This document shows, one piece after another, positions 9,046 through 18,172 of a DNA stretch of 42,715 bases. The position numbers and the translations under genes were made by a program. The notes below the pieces were generated by a model, which worked only from the letters and a program-made list of their open reading frames with translations, did not search any database and was not told the origin of the DNA. How positions within the stretch are numbered: position 1 is the stretch's first letter; each line of letters begins with the position of its first letter. The stretch comes from Pseudomonadota bacterium (GTDB lineage Bacteria > Pseudomonadota > Gammaproteobacteria > Acidiferrobacterales > Acidiferrobacteraceae), in assembly GCA_021777535.1 (NCBI GenBank), contig JAJYDN010000019.1:1-42715 (forward strand). Direction: 5' to 3'.

Positions 9046-9122
9046 CGGGGTGTAGCTCAGCCTGGTAGAGCACTAGCTTCGGGAGCTAGGGGCCGGAGGT
9101 TCGAATCCTCTCACCCCGACCA
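9046..9122 (+). tRNA. tRNA-Pro(CGG)
   Basis: A full cloverleaf can be drawn. The acceptor CGGGGTG (9046-9052) pairs with CACCCCG (9112-9118), the discriminator is A 9119, and CCA (9120-9122) is encoded. The anticodon stem CTAGC/GCTAG closes the loop TTCGGGA, giving anticodon CGG at 9080-9082, which reads the proline codon CCG. The T-arm is GGAGG-TTCGAAT-CCTCT. The C1-G72 pair and G37 are typical of bacterial tRNA-Pro. It starts 18 bases after the ispB stop, so it may be processed from the ispB transcript. Confidence 0.97.
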
Positions 9123-9168
9123 TTTATTCCGTATTCCTGTCCCCGGGTCCCGCTTCGAGAAGGGCGGC

Positions 9169-9414
9169 ATGGATTTTCTGGTCGATCTCATCATCATCTG
9201 GGGCATCATCGTCCTCTACCGGCGGTGGACAGCCGCAGGCCGCGCGCGGTTCCGGCCGGCGCCGCCGGGGCCTGCTCCCACGCCACGCGTGCGCAGCGGC
9301 GGCGAAATGGCCGCCTGCGCCCACTGCGGCCTTTTCCTGCCGCGCACCGATACGGTGACCGGCACCGACGGCCAGACCTACTGTTCGCGCGAACATGCCC
9401 GCGCCCACCGCTAG
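9169..9414 (+). CDS. PP0621-family small protein
   Basis: An 81-residue protein. Residues 3-18 (FLVDLIIIWGIIVLYR) form one N-terminal membrane segment, then there is a Pro-rich linker, then a C-terminal Cys/His motif ACAHCGLFLPRTD...YCSREHARAHR. The CxxC...C..H pattern looks like a small zinc-binding knuckle. This architecture matches the PP0621 family, which often lies just upstream of pilS in pseudomonads and relatives. The ATG follows AGAAGGGCGG. A link to the pilus is suggested only by position. It begins 46 bases after tRNA-Pro and ends 40 bases before pilS. Confidence 0.75.
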   Translation: MDFLVDLIIIWGIIVLYRRWTAAGRARFRPAPPGPAPTPRVRSGGEMAACAHCGLFLPRTDTVTGTDGQTYCSREHARAHR

Positions 9415-9454
9415 CGGCTTTGCCATTGCGCCGATTTTGTGCTAATTCAACCTC

Positions 9455-11101
9455 ATGAGTGCATCCGATCGCGCCCTTGAACTCGCGCTGGAAGGCGTCG
9501 AGACCCCCCTGCTCGCGCGCGAGCAGAACTGGCAATTACTGGCCTATTTCAACCGCTACCGGCTGATCCTGGCCCTGCTCGCCTGCGTGGCAGGCTTTCT
9601 GCACGGGGCCCTGGCGCCCTTCGGCAGCACCGACCCCCGGCTCTTTTTGTGGGTGGCACTGCCCTACGCCGCCCTCTATATCGTGGCGCTCGATCTGGGC
9701 CGGCGCCGGATCGGGGAGTTCGAGACCCAGGCGGCGGTGCTGGCCTTCTTCGATATCGCAGCCCTCGTCCTCATGCTGCACGCAAGCGGCGGACTGCAGG
9801 GCGGCACGGAGATCCTGCTGCTGGTGTCGATCGCCGGCACGAGCTTTTTGCTCGGGCGGCGCCTGACGATCTTTTTTGCGGCACTCGCGACCATCGGCAT
9901 CCTCCTCGAACACTCCTGGCCCTATCTGACGGGCAGCCGTGATTTCACGCCGGCGCATTACACGCAGGTGGGTCTCTTTGGCGCCACGCTCTTCATGACG
10001 GCCACCCTCTCCTATCTGATGGCAAGCCGCCTGCGCCGGACCGAGGCGCTCGCCCAGCGCCAGGAGGTGGATCTCCTCGCCCTTGCGCACCTGAACGAGC
10101 AGATCGTGGCCCACCTGCAATCGGGTGTGGTGGTCGTCAGCGACAAGGGCAACATCGAGCTGTTGAACAAGCCCGCGCGCACCTATTTCGGGCTCGCCGA
10201 GAATCATACGCCGCCGTCTTTGCGTACCTTGAGTCCCGACCTGCATGACCAGTGGGTGTTGACGGCCGCAAACCCCCAGGCGGGAAGGCGCCTGGTGAAT
10301 GCGGGGGCCGGCTACACGCTGCTGCCGCGCTTTCGCCGGCTCGGCACGGGCGGGGGCACCGTCATCTTCCTCGAAGACACGTCGATCCTCAAACAACAGG
10401 CCCAGCAGCTGAAGATGTCGGCGCTCGCGCGCCTTACGGCCGGCATCGCCCACGAGATCCGCAATCCCCTGGGCGCCATCACCCATGCCGCCCAGCTGCT
10501 GCTCGAAAACCCCGCGAGCGACAGCGAAACCCAGAACCTCGTCTCCATCATCGACGACCAGAGCCGGCGCATGAACACGATCGTCGAAAACGTCCTTCAG
10601 CTCGGGCGGCGCGACCGCACGAAGGCAAGCCGCTTTGCGCTCGGCCAGTGGCTGACGAAATCCCTGCCGGCCATCTCCACGGCCCTCAACGTGCCGGTGG
10701 CCGCCCTCAGTCTCCATGCCAGCAATCCGGTCATGGTGTGCTTCGATCCGGATCAGCTGTTCCAGATCATCAACAATCTCTGCCACAATTCGCTCAAGCA
10801 CAGCCCGGCCTACACCGACCGGCCGCTCGTGAAGATCTCGGTTGCCATCGATGGTGAAGGGCATACCGCGCTCGACGTGGTCGATTGGGGAAGCGGCATC
10901 AACCCCTCCATCGTCGAACACATCTTCGATCCGTTTTTCACGACCACGGCGCGCGGCACGGGCCTTGGCCTCTACATTGCCCGGGAGCTTGCCGAGGCCA
11001 ATGGCGCGCGCCTGGAATACCACCCCGAATCCGCCGGCGCCCGCTTTCGCCTCACCTTCGGACAGTTAGGCGACTGCAGCGACGCCCCGCTCGCCTCCTG
11101 A
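9455..11101 (+). CDS. pilS: Sensor histidine kinase PilS
   Basis: Inner-membrane kinase that phosphorylates PilR to control pilin transcription. Residues about 35-190 hold six hydrophobic segments, the PilS sensor. A PAS-like region follows (HLNEQIVAHLQSGVVVVSD). The HisKA H-box is ARLTAGIAHEIRNPLGAITH with phospho-acceptor His333. The ATPase domain shows the N-box FQIINNLCHNSLKH, G1 DWGSGI, F-box FDPFFTT and G2 GTGLGLYIA. At 548 residues it is close to family length. Only one base separates its stop from the pilR start, so the two are co-transcribed and probably coupled. In Pseudomonas, PilS senses PilA level in the inner membrane; pilA lies about 10 kb away here. Confidence 0.94.
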   Translation: MSASDRALELALEGVETPLLAREQNWQLLAYFNRYRLILALLACVAGFLHGALAPFGSTDPRLFLWVALPYAALYIVALDLGRRRIGEFETQAAVLAFFDIAALVLMLHASGGLQGGTEILLLVSIAGTSFLLGRRLTIFFAALATIGILLEHSWPYLTGSRDFTPAHYTQVGLFGATLFMTATLSYLMASRLRRTEALAQRQEVDLLALAHLNEQIVAHLQSGVVVVSDKGNIELLNKPARTYFGLAENHTPPSLRTLSPDLHDQWVLTAANPQAGRRLVNAGAGYTLLPRFRRLGTGGGTVIFLEDTSILKQQAQQLKMSALARLTAGIAHEIRNPLGAITHAAQLLLENPASDSETQNLVSIIDDQSRRMNTIVENVLQLGRRDRTKASRFALGQWLTKSLPAISTALNVPVAALSLHASNPVMVCFDPDQLFQIINNLCHNSLKHSPAYTDRPLVKISVAIDGEGHTALDVVDWGSGINPSIVEHIFDPFFTTTARGTGLGLYIARELAEANGARLEYHPESAGARFRLTFGQLGDCSDAPLAS

Positions 11102-11102
11102 T

Positions 11103-12470
11103 ATGACCAATCAAGTCCTCATCATCGACGATGAAGCCGATATCCGCGCGCTCCTCGAACTGACCCTCGGGCGCATGAATCTCGAGACGCGCTCGGCCGG
11201 CACCGTCACCCAGGCCATCGAACTGCTGCGTCAATACCCCTTCGATCTGTGCCTTACCGACATGCGTCTGCCGGATGGCGACGGCCTCGACATCGTCCGC
11301 CACATCGAAGACAAGTATCATGGCCTGCCGTGCGCGGTGATCACCGCGCACGGCAGCATGGAGACGGCGATCGCCGCCCTGAAGGCCGGCGCCTTCGATT
11401 TCGTCTCGAAGCCCCTCAACCTGAACGACCTGCGGGCGCTCGTGCGCAGCGCGCTCAATGTCGCGCGCACGCCCCGGGGGGCCGCCCCCTCCAGTGAGGC
11501 CACCGCCCGCCTGCTCGGCACTTCGGATGCCATGCAGACGGTGCGCGCCTTGATCGAGCGGCTCGCGCGCGGCCAGGCGCCGGTCTACATCAGCGGCGAA
11601 TCCGGTACCGGCAAGGAGCTCGCGGCGCGTCTCATCCATGATCTGGGGCCCCGCGCAAGCCAGCCCTTCGTACCCGTGAACTGCGGGGCGATCCCCGAGC
11701 AGCTGATGGAAAGCGAGTTCTTCGGGCACAAGAAGGGCAGCTTCACGGGGGCCTTCGCCGACAAGGAGGGCCTCTTCAAGACGGCCGATGGCGGCACCCT
11801 CTTCCTCGATGAAGTCGGCGATCTGCCGGTCCCCATGCAGGTGAAGCTGCTGCGTGCGATCCAGGAAAAAGCGGTGCGCCCCGTCGGCAGCCAGCAGGAG
11901 ATCCGGGTGGATGTCCGCATCCTGTCGGCAACCCACAGGAATCTGCACGAACTGGTGCAGGCGGGCGCCTTCCGGCAGGACCTCTACTACCGCCTGAATG
12001 TGATCGAATTGGCCATTCCGCCGCTGCGGGACCGCCCCGCGGACATTCCGGACCTGGCCGCGCACCTGACTACGCGCCTTGCGCACGGCAAGCCGCTGCC
12101 GCTCACACCGGCGGCGATCGCCGCGTTGCAGCAATACAGCTTCCCCGGCAATGTGCGGGAACTCGAGAACATCATGGAGCGGGCGCTGACCCTCTGTGAA
12201 GGAAGCAAGATCGACGTGGGCGACCTGCATCTGCCAACCCATGGCGAGCGGCATCTGCATACCGCGAGCGCCACCCCCCGGCCGGTGCCGGCCACCGAGG
12301 AAGCCGACCGCCAGCGGCAGTCGCTCGAGGAGCATCTGGCCCAGGTCGAACGCGCCGCCATCGAAAAGGCGTTGCGCGACAGCCACAACAACAAGACCGC
12401 CGCCGCCAAGGAACTCGGGATCACCTTCCGCGCGCTGCGCTACAAGCTCGAAAAGCTCGGCATCGAATAA
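11103..12470 (+). CDS. pilR: Sigma-54 response regulator PilR
   Basis: NtrC-type activator of sigma-54 promoters. The receiver domain (1-120) has the acidic pair DDE at 9-11, phospho-acceptor Asp53 in LTDMRLPDGDG, and Lys103. The AAA+ domain has Walker A GESGTGKE (165-172), the sigma-54 contact loop GSFTGA (212-217; the most usual form is GAFTGA), Walker B TLFLDEVGDL and an arginine-finger region near RQDLYYRLNV. A C-terminal Fis-type helix-turn-helix ends KTAAAKELGITFRALRYKLE. The length of 455 is typical. Its probable target here is the -24/-12 promoter upstream of pilA. It is convergent with pilY1 across a strong hairpin. Confidence 0.95.
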   Translation: MTNQVLIIDDEADIRALLELTLGRMNLETRSAGTVTQAIELLRQYPFDLCLTDMRLPDGDGLDIVRHIEDKYHGLPCAVITAHGSMETAIAALKAGAFDFVSKPLNLNDLRALVRSALNVARTPRGAAPSSEATARLLGTSDAMQTVRALIERLARGQAPVYISGESGTGKELAARLIHDLGPRASQPFVPVNCGAIPEQLMESEFFGHKKGSFTGAFADKEGLFKTADGGTLFLDEVGDLPVPMQVKLLRAIQEKAVRPVGSQQEIRVDVRILSATHRNLHELVQAGAFRQDLYYRLNVIELAIPPLRDRPADIPDLAAHLTTRLAHGKPLPLTPAAIAALQQYSFPGNVRELENIMERALTLCEGSKIDVGDLHLPTHGERHLHTASATPRPVPATEEADRQRQSLEEHLAQVERAAIEKALRDSHNNKTAAAKELGITFRALRYKLEKLGIE

Positions 12471-12505
12471 GTCCCGCCTCCACCCCCGCGCGGCTCCATC
12501 CGGAT

Positions 12506-12536
12506 CCCCGGTACGCGGCCTGCCCGCGCACCGGGG
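12506..12536. terminator. Bidirectional GC-rich hairpin between pilR and pilY1
   Basis: CCCCGGT (12506-12512) pairs with ACCGGGG (12530-12536). After a single A/C mismatch, CGCGG pairs with CCGCG around the loop CCTGC. The result is a 12-bp, almost all-GC stem midway in the 73-base convergent gap. There is no U-tract on either side, so it may block read-through by structure or protect both 3' ends rather than act as a textbook intrinsic terminator. Confidence 0.6.
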
Positions 12537-12543
12537 CGTCTCC

Positions 12544-15500
12544 TTACTGGACGACCAGCCGCCAGGCCAGCGGGCCGCCAGCCGGGACGCCGCCTGCGTA
12601 GCCGTTCTGCCCCAAAGCCGCCTGCTGCTGCAGATTTTGCTGCGCGGCACTCTGCAGGCGGATTTGGCCGTTGAAGAGGGCAACCGACGGCGTGTAGGCC
12701 TTTCCATAGCCGATCTGCACAGGACCGTTCGAGACGAGCTCGATATTGGTCGCCGTCTGGATGCTGAACGCACCCGTCGGGAAGATGCCGCTGTCGAGCG
12801 CATACAGATAGTAATACGCCTGCGATGCGACATTGCAGCTATTGCTCGAGGCCGGCGGCGGCACGGTCACCGGCAGAATCACGGCGCCATTGGCGATCAG
12901 CGCCACATCCGTGATCGTGGCCCCCGCAGGCAGGCTTTCGATGTTCGTGTTGGCCTGATAGGACCCATTGGTAAAGGTCGCCGCACCCCCCACATAGGAG
13001 GTCCACAATGGTGTCCATCCGCCGACGCCTATGTCCAGGACGGTCAGACGGCCATTGGACTGCACGGTCATGTATTCGACGCCGTTGTCGTAGGCGATCG
13101 TGACATAGTTCAAGGCGCTGGTGCCGCCCGAGGTGGTGGTCGACGCACCGAAGCTCGTGAAGTTGGTGTCGTTCAGCGCAGTCCATGTGAACTTCGTTGC
13201 GAGGCCGCCCGCACCCGTGGTGGCCCACAGCGGCGCCTCCCAGACATTGGCGGCGTCATCGCCGATATAGACATTGCCGGCCTGATCGACGACGGGCTGC
13301 GTGTTGGCGATGAAGGGCAAGGTCACATCCGTCACCGTGGCGTCCGCCACATCGACGATCTGCAACGTGCTCTGGGTGGTGCTGCCCGATGGCGCATTCA
13401 GTACCGTGAGCATATAGGCGGTACCGGAACTCGGCGTCTCCCGTGCGATCACCGGCACCTGACTATTGGGCGCAGTCGATGCCAGGTTGTCCTCTTCCCA
13501 GGGTTCGGACGCGAGGGTATCGAGCGCACTGCCGGTCAAGGTCGTGGTCGGGTCCGTAAGCTGCAAACCAAAGGTGATGCCGCCATCCATCGCCAGACCC
13601 ACGAGATAAGTCGACCAGGTCGGCGTCGAGCTCGCGGTCTCGGCATCGACGGCGCGCAGGCCGCCCAGCATGTTGTTGCCCTGCCAGAAGGTGGAGTAGT
13701 TCTGCAGGTCCTGGACGAGCGGCCGCGGCATCCAGCCCCAGAGGAGATTGCCGGTCGAGGCATCGACCGCATACAGGAAACCGTCGTTGTCCGGAAAGAG
13801 TACGATCGGCGGCCGGCTGCTCGCCGACTGCGCATACGTCACGTACGTCGAGTTGCTGAGCAGATTGGCGTCGTCCGGGGGGGTCAGCACCATGGCCGCA
13901 TTGCTGGTGGTGATACCCGTATACCAGCCGGCGCCGCGCCCGCCCAGATAGGGACTGTTCGCCCCATAGGAGGGATTGATGGTGTAGTCCTCGACGATCG
14001 CCGGCGTCAGCGTCGTCGACGCCGGCAGCGCAAAGGCCGCCGCGTCGAGGTTCGTGAAGAGCTCGAGCGCACCCGGGGTGGTGATACCCCCGCTCGTCAC
14101 GGGGGGCGCATTGGAATAGAGTGCCGCCGACCGCACACTGGTGCTCATCAGCGCATTCACGTTCCACGCCGGCGTGGGCGACACCAGCCCGTTGGCGAGC
14201 ACCGGATAGGCCAGCAGATTGCCCTCGCCCAGAGGGGCGTCGGTTGCTTCGACGTATTCGTAGCTGTTCGTGTTCAGCTGGCCGCTCGAACCGCCACTGG
14301 CGGTCAGGAGCTGCCCCTCGATGTTGTTCAGGATCGCATCGAAGGCCTGCTGGAAACTCGCCTGACTGTTGGCGCTGTAGACGGTCGTCGTGCCCCCGGC
14401 CGTCGCCAGCGCCTGCAGAACCTTATAGCCGTCTTGCGCCTCGGTCTTGCATCCCGTGGCCGATGGCGGGCAGTCGACGCCGGGCCCCACGCCGAGCACA
14501 TAGGTCTCGATGGGTCCGCTCGAGCCGCTGTACTGGTCAAGATTGTTCACGGCCGCCACCGCCTCGGAGGCCGCATTGTCATTCGTCGAACCCCCTGTCG
14601 CCGCGCTCCCCGTCCAGGTCTCGCCGTAGCCGATGGCGGCCGCGCTGCCAAGCGGCGGATACACATGGCCGTTCAGCCCCATGGTCGGCTGGCCGTCGGT
14701 GATGAGGATCACGAACTTCGGGGCACAGGCCGGCTGCGGTCCGTTGCTGCCCGTCAGATAGTCCAGCGCATCCGTCAAGGCGCCGGCCATCGGGGCGTAT
14801 TCGGAACCGGCCACGATCTCCGTACCTCCGGACGCGAACTCTTCGGGCGCAAGCGCCGTCTCGAGACTGCTCAACGACGTGGACAGAGCCGCCACCGGCA
14901 CCACCAGATTGCCCTGCGCGCCATTGGTCCCGTTGGTAACGGGCTTGCCGTCGAATGCGTAGCCGCGCTGCGCATACCACACCATGCCGCTGTACGGGAC
15001 GTAGCCCGCGTCGGTCGGCGTCGTACCAAAACCCCCGCCCACGGTGCTCGAACCATACGATTCGAGCAGGTTAAAGCCCGGGGTAACCTGGTCCTCATAA
15101 TCCTGCAGCGTATAGGCGGTAAAGGGGTCCGCGGGCGATGGACCATCGTAGGTCACGAAATTGTTCGCCAGCGCGCTTTTTGCGTAGAGCACATCGTTGA
15201 TCTGGGGACTGTCCGATGTCGCGTTGATATAGAGATCCGGGTTGGCCGTCACCCCTGAACCGATGACAGTGGCGATCGCAGAGCAGCCCGTGCCGCTGCC
15301 CGCCACGGCGTTGTAACAGGGATTGGCCACGCTCTCGGCATCCTCCGCCGGACAGCTCGACGTACTACTCGTGCCATAACCAAAAATCCCGGCCGCGCAT
15401 TCGGTGTACGGGGTCGCCACGCCGACGGTCGAGGTGTTGCCGCTCATGTAGTACACCCAGGTGGTGTACGGCGCGGGCGTCCCCTTCGTCGCATAATCCA

Positions 15501-15927
15501 TGAGACCGGCCTGGAAGACGTTCGAATACTGCGAATTGCTGAATGCCGCGAGCAGGCCCTGCTCGGCGACATTGATCATCGACTCGGAATTGTCGGCCAG
15601 TACGTTGCCGCTGCCCGCCACGGTGTACGCCGCGTCTCCTGCCGGACACGTGCCGCCGACACTGGGGACCGCCGTCGAGCGCGGGCTGTAGCCGTTGAGC
15701 GGATAACAGATGGGCGACGAGGATGCCGCGTTGTTCGGGACCGTCCCCGAGCCCGACATGATGGCGCCCGACAGATCGCCGGCCATCCCTTGCGATGTAT
15801 CGAGGATGACGAGCACCTGCGGCTGCACGCCGAGCGCCACACCCGCCATGGCGGGCGTCCATCCTCCGGCAAGAACGAGGAGTGGTAGCCACAGTATCCC
15901 GATCGACCGCATTATCCCTGTTTTCAT
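12544..15927 (-). CDS. pilY1: PilY1/PilC-type pilus tip adhesin
   Basis: Large exported protein (1127 residues) associated with the type IV pilus tip and with pilus biogenesis. It has a signal peptide with likely cleavage after AMA28. A von Willebrand A-like region begins VLVILDTSQGMAGDLSGAI and runs through FVILITDGQPTMGLNGHVYP. The C-terminal half is the PilC/PilY beta-propeller domain, with the telltale blade FPDNDGFLYAVDASTGNLLW and QPVVDQAGNVYIGDDAAN. The MIDAS-like motif reads DTSQG (43-47) where DxSxS is usual. It is the last gene of fimT-pilV-pilW-pilX-pilY1 and its start overlaps the pilX stop as ATGA. Base composition is slightly more AT-tolerant, as is common for adhesins. Family assignment is firm; ligand specificity is unknown. 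Confidence 0.92.
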   Translation of the reverse strand: MKTGIMRSIGILWLPLLVLAGGWTPAMAGVALGVQPQVLVILDTSQGMAGDLSGAIMSGSGTVPNNAASSSPICYPLNGYSPRSTAVPSVGGTCPAGDAAYTVAGSGNVLADNSESMINVAEQGLLAAFSNSQYSNVFQAGLMDYATKGTPAPYTTWVYYMSGNTSTVGVATPYTECAAGIFGYGTSSTSSCPAEDAESVANPCYNAVAGSGTGCSAIATVIGSGVTANPDLYINATSDSPQINDVLYAKSALANNFVTYDGPSPADPFTAYTLQDYEDQVTPGFNLLESYGSSTVGGGFGTTPTDAGYVPYSGMVWYAQRGYAFDGKPVTNGTNGAQGNLVVPVAALSTSLSSLETALAPEEFASGGTEIVAGSEYAPMAGALTDALDYLTGSNGPQPACAPKFVILITDGQPTMGLNGHVYPPLGSAAAIGYGETWTGSAATGGSTNDNAASEAVAAVNNLDQYSGSSGPIETYVLGVGPGVDCPPSATGCKTEAQDGYKVLQALATAGGTTTVYSANSQASFQQAFDAILNNIEGQLLTASGGSSGQLNTNSYEYVEATDAPLGEGNLLAYPVLANGLVSPTPAWNVNALMSTSVRSAALYSNAPPVTSGGITTPGALELFTNLDAAAFALPASTTLTPAIVEDYTINPSYGANSPYLGGRGAGWYTGITTSNAAMVLTPPDDANLLSNSTYVTYAQSASSRPPIVLFPDNDGFLYAVDASTGNLLWGWMPRPLVQDLQNYSTFWQGNNMLGGLRAVDAETASSTPTWSTYLVGLAMDGGITFGLQLTDPTTTLTGSALDTLASEPWEEDNLASTAPNSQVPVIARETPSSGTAYMLTVLNAPSGSTTQSTLQIVDVADATVTDVTLPFIANTQPVVDQAGNVYIGDDAANVWEAPLWATTGAGGLATKFTWTALNDTNFTSFGASTTTSGGTSALNYVTIAYDNGVEYMTVQSNGRLTVLDIGVGGWTPLWTSYVGGAATFTNGSYQANTNIESLPAGATITDVALIANGAVILPVTVPPPASSNSCNVASQAYYYLYALDSGIFPTGAFSIQTATNIELVSNGPVQIGYGKAYTPSVALFNGQIRLQSAAQQNLQQQAALGQNGYAGGVPAGGPLAWRLVVQ

Positions 15928-16502
15928 GATCCCACCTTGCGGAGCACCGCCTCGACATCCACGTGCATGTTACTGGCATCCAGCAGATTCAAGAGGGGCT
16001 GATAGAGCGTCACATCGACGTAGGCATCGTAAATGAGATAAGACGTCGCGCCATTGCTCACATCCTGATAACCGTTCAGCGTCTGCGCCGTCACCGGCGT
16101 CGGCACCACTACATATTTGACGGTAAAGGTCGTCTTGCCGGCCGTAACCAGCATCGAGGCGCAGTTCACGCCCGCACAGCTGCTCCAGAATCCGGGGCCT
16201 GGCGGGAGCGTGGCGAGGTTCGGGTCATACCAGACTGCATTGGCGGCCGCAAGCTGCGGGCCCGTGAGCAGCTGCGGGAACCCCGGCAGATTCTGGAGGG
16301 CGGTCGCCGCCGCACTGAGGCCCTGATCGGAGGCCTCCCGCGCACTCGCCCGCACCGCAACATTGGCCGACACCAGATTGTCGTAGCGGATGAAATACAA
16401 AAGTCCGACCACCGCAAAGGTGAGCGCAAGCAGAATGAAGATCGTCAGCATGAGCGTGACACCCTGTTGCCCGCGCCTGCGCCGTGAGCGATTCATGATC
16501 AT
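15924..16502 (-). CDS. pilX: Minor pilin PilX
   Basis: Minor type IV pilin of the priming/tip complex. The N-terminus has a basic leader RSRRRRGQQG followed by VTLMLTIFILLALTFAVV, a class III signal with cleavage after Gly. Glu5 is absent, as is often seen in PilX and GspK tip pilins. A globular domain follows, with two Cys (SSCAGVNCAS) that could form a disulfide. I chose ATG 16502, which overlaps the pilW stop as ATGA; ATG 16496 is an equally good leader start. The stop overlaps the pilY1 start. Identity rests on position and architecture more than on residue-level similarity. Confidence 0.82.
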   Translation of the reverse strand: MIMNRSRRRRGQQGVTLMLTIFILLALTFAVVGLLYFIRYDNLVSANVAVRASAREASDQGLSAAATALQNLPGFPQLLTGPQLAAANAVWYDPNLATLPPGPGFWSSCAGVNCASMLVTAGKTTFTVKYVVVPTPVTAQTLNGYQDVSNGATSYLIYDAYVDVTLYQPLLNLLDASNMHVDVEAVLRKVGS

Positions 16503-17707
16503 TGGCCCCATATGTCGTTACGCACCGGAATGACCAGGTCGAACACGTGATACCCGTAGTGCGTGCAATTGCCCACCGTGCAGCCCGTGTCATAGGCGGC
16601 CGATAAATGGGTCGGCACCGCGTAATAGGCGGGCGTCGCCGGATCGTTGTCGAGATTCATGAGCGCGATGGCCGGGACCCCATTGGGTCCATTGCCCACC
16701 TTGGCGCCGGGCTGTGGCCGGGTCGCACGCACCAGAAGCTGCAGCCGCACCGCCAGTACGTCGGCCGCCGGTCCCGATCCCGGCGGACCATACTGGCTCA
16801 CCGTCCCGTTCGTGCCATAACCAAACGCGACCCGCATGTCGACCACACCGCGTGCAAGCAGCGAAGGCGGCGGCACCAGATTGGTACCCAGGCCCGCCGC
16901 CGTCACGATGGACTGCATATAGAGACAGGGCACACCCGTGCCCCCCTGGTCGGCGATATAGAAATTATCGATATGAAATCCGGCATTACCCAGATCGATG
17001 ACATTGGCATTGGCGAGTTCGGCGGCCGTCACCGACGGATCCACCGCCGAAAAACCGTTGGGCAGATTGAAATCGCTCTTGCCGGAATTCTGCTCCAGCT
17101 CATTGGCGGCACCGCCGCCATTGGTCACCTGCCCCATGATGCAGCTTGCATCCGGCAAGGAGACGAGCGTCATGTCGCCCGGGTTGATGCCGGCGCTCGA
17201 CCCCACGAAATAGGTCGCCGACGTAAGACTCGTGACCTTGGTGATCGTCGTCGCCGGCACCGTCCCGTAATTCCCGCCGCCTGCGACCACGGTGAGCGCG
17301 TAGGTATGCACACCGGCACTCACGCCCCCGATGTTGTCCGGGTTATAGCCGTACGCCGCATTGGTCTGCGGGATCGCCGCCACGGGTGTCACGAGCAGAT
17401 TGCCGTTGACTGTCGAAAACGCAAGGGGCGGCGCCGTGCCAGTGGTCGTGGTCTGCGTGGGCGGGACCGAGGTATAGATACCCTGTGAGCAATTGCCAAG
17501 CGGCAGCCCGTAACCTGCACCTTCGATCGCATCCGACATCATGGCAAGCGCCGTGCGCGCCTGCTGCCAGGCGTTGCCCTGGGCGCGGGTGGCCGACGAA
17601 ACCGCCGAGAAACTGGTAAAGGCCCCGTAGATGGCAATCGCGACGAACGCGGAGATGACGAGAGCCACCAGCAGTTCCAGGATGGAAAATCCCGCAGCGC
17701 GGCGCAT
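16499..17707 (-). CDS. pilW: Minor pilin PilW
   Basis: Type IV prepilin with a short leader MRRAAG and the methylation motif FSILELLVALVISAFVAIAI, with Glu at +5. The long globular domain (402 residues in total) is the usual PilW size, larger than other minor pilins. The sequence YGLPLGNC and the later low-complexity Gly/Asn/Pro loops are typical. It is 1 base downstream of pilV and overlaps pilX by ATGA. It should sit in the PilV-W-X-FimT complex that primes fibre assembly in the inner membrane. Confidence 0.88.
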   Translation of the reverse strand: MRRAAGFSILELLVALVISAFVAIAIYGAFTSFSAVSSATRAQGNAWQQARTALAMMSDAIEGAGYGLPLGNCSQGIYTSVPPTQTTTTGTAPPLAFSTVNGNLLVTPVAAIPQTNAAYGYNPDNIGGVSAGVHTYALTVVAGGGNYGTVPATTITKVTSLTSATYFVGSSAGINPGDMTLVSLPDASCIMGQVTNGGGAANELEQNSGKSDFNLPNGFSAVDPSVTAAELANANVIDLGNAGFHIDNFYIADQGGTGVPCLYMQSIVTAAGLGTNLVPPPSLLARGVVDMRVAFGYGTNGTVSQYGPPGSGPAADVLAVRLQLLVRATRPQPGAKVGNGPNGVPAIALMNLDNDPATPAYYAVPTHLSAAYDTGCTVGNCTHYGYHVFDLVIPVRNDIWGQ

Positions 17708-17708
17708 A

Positions 17709-18161
17709 TTAAAAACCCACCGTAGTGTTCAGTATGTACTGGTTGCCGGCCCCCCAGGAGACCGTGATCGTCGCATCACAGGGGCACATCGCCCCGTTTG
17801 CCGCCAGGACGGTGACCGTGCCGCTCGGCGGGGTCGTGCCCGACCCGGGGAGCTGCGCAAGGATCGCCTCCCAATTGGCGACATCGATCGCCTCCACCGA
17901 GCCCGTGCCTCCACTTCCGGTACTTGCCGTCAGTGCCGGAGCCGGCGTCTGGATCCCGTTGTAGGTAAGCGCATTCTGGGTATTGGCGCGGATCATGCCC
18001 GCCATGTCACGCGCGGCGATGAAGGCCCCGGTGAGGCCGCGACTATTCTTCGCAAGGCCCATGCTGTTCAGGAGCAAAAGGGCGATCGCCATCACGCCGA
18101 TGGCAAAAATGGCCAGCGCCACCATGTTCTCGATCAGAGTGAATCCGCGCAGCGCGCGCAT
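17709..18161 (-). CDS. pilV: Minor pilin PilV
   Basis: A 150-residue type IV prepilin: MRALRG then FTLIENMVALAIFAIGVMAI, with Glu at +5, followed by ALLLLNSMGLAKNSRGLTGA, the PilV signature region. Two adjacent Cys (MCPCDATI) lie in the C-terminal half. The start is ATG 18161; upstream in-frame sequence lies over fimT and is rejected. It begins 11 bases after the fimT stop and ends 1 base before pilW. Confidence 0.88.
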   Translation of the reverse strand: MRALRGFTLIENMVALAIFAIGVMAIALLLLNSMGLAKNSRGLTGAFIAARDMAGMIRANTQNALTYNGIQTPAPALTASTGSGGTGSVEAIDVANWEAILAQLPGSGTTPPSGTVTVLAANGAMCPCDATITVSWGAGNQYILNTTVGF

Positions 18162-18172
18162 CGTCGTCTTCC

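Noticed and set aside
9536..11023. Open frame of 495 codons antisense to pilS
   Set aside because: PilS motifs on the plus strand are complete, and the antisense frame is His/Arg/Gly-rich without similarity.
12196..15258. Open frame of 1020 codons on the plus strand
   Set aside because: It is antisense to pilR's end and pilY1, Arg/His/Gly-rich without any family similarity or ribosome binding site. It is a shadow frame caused by GC-rich codon use in pilY1.
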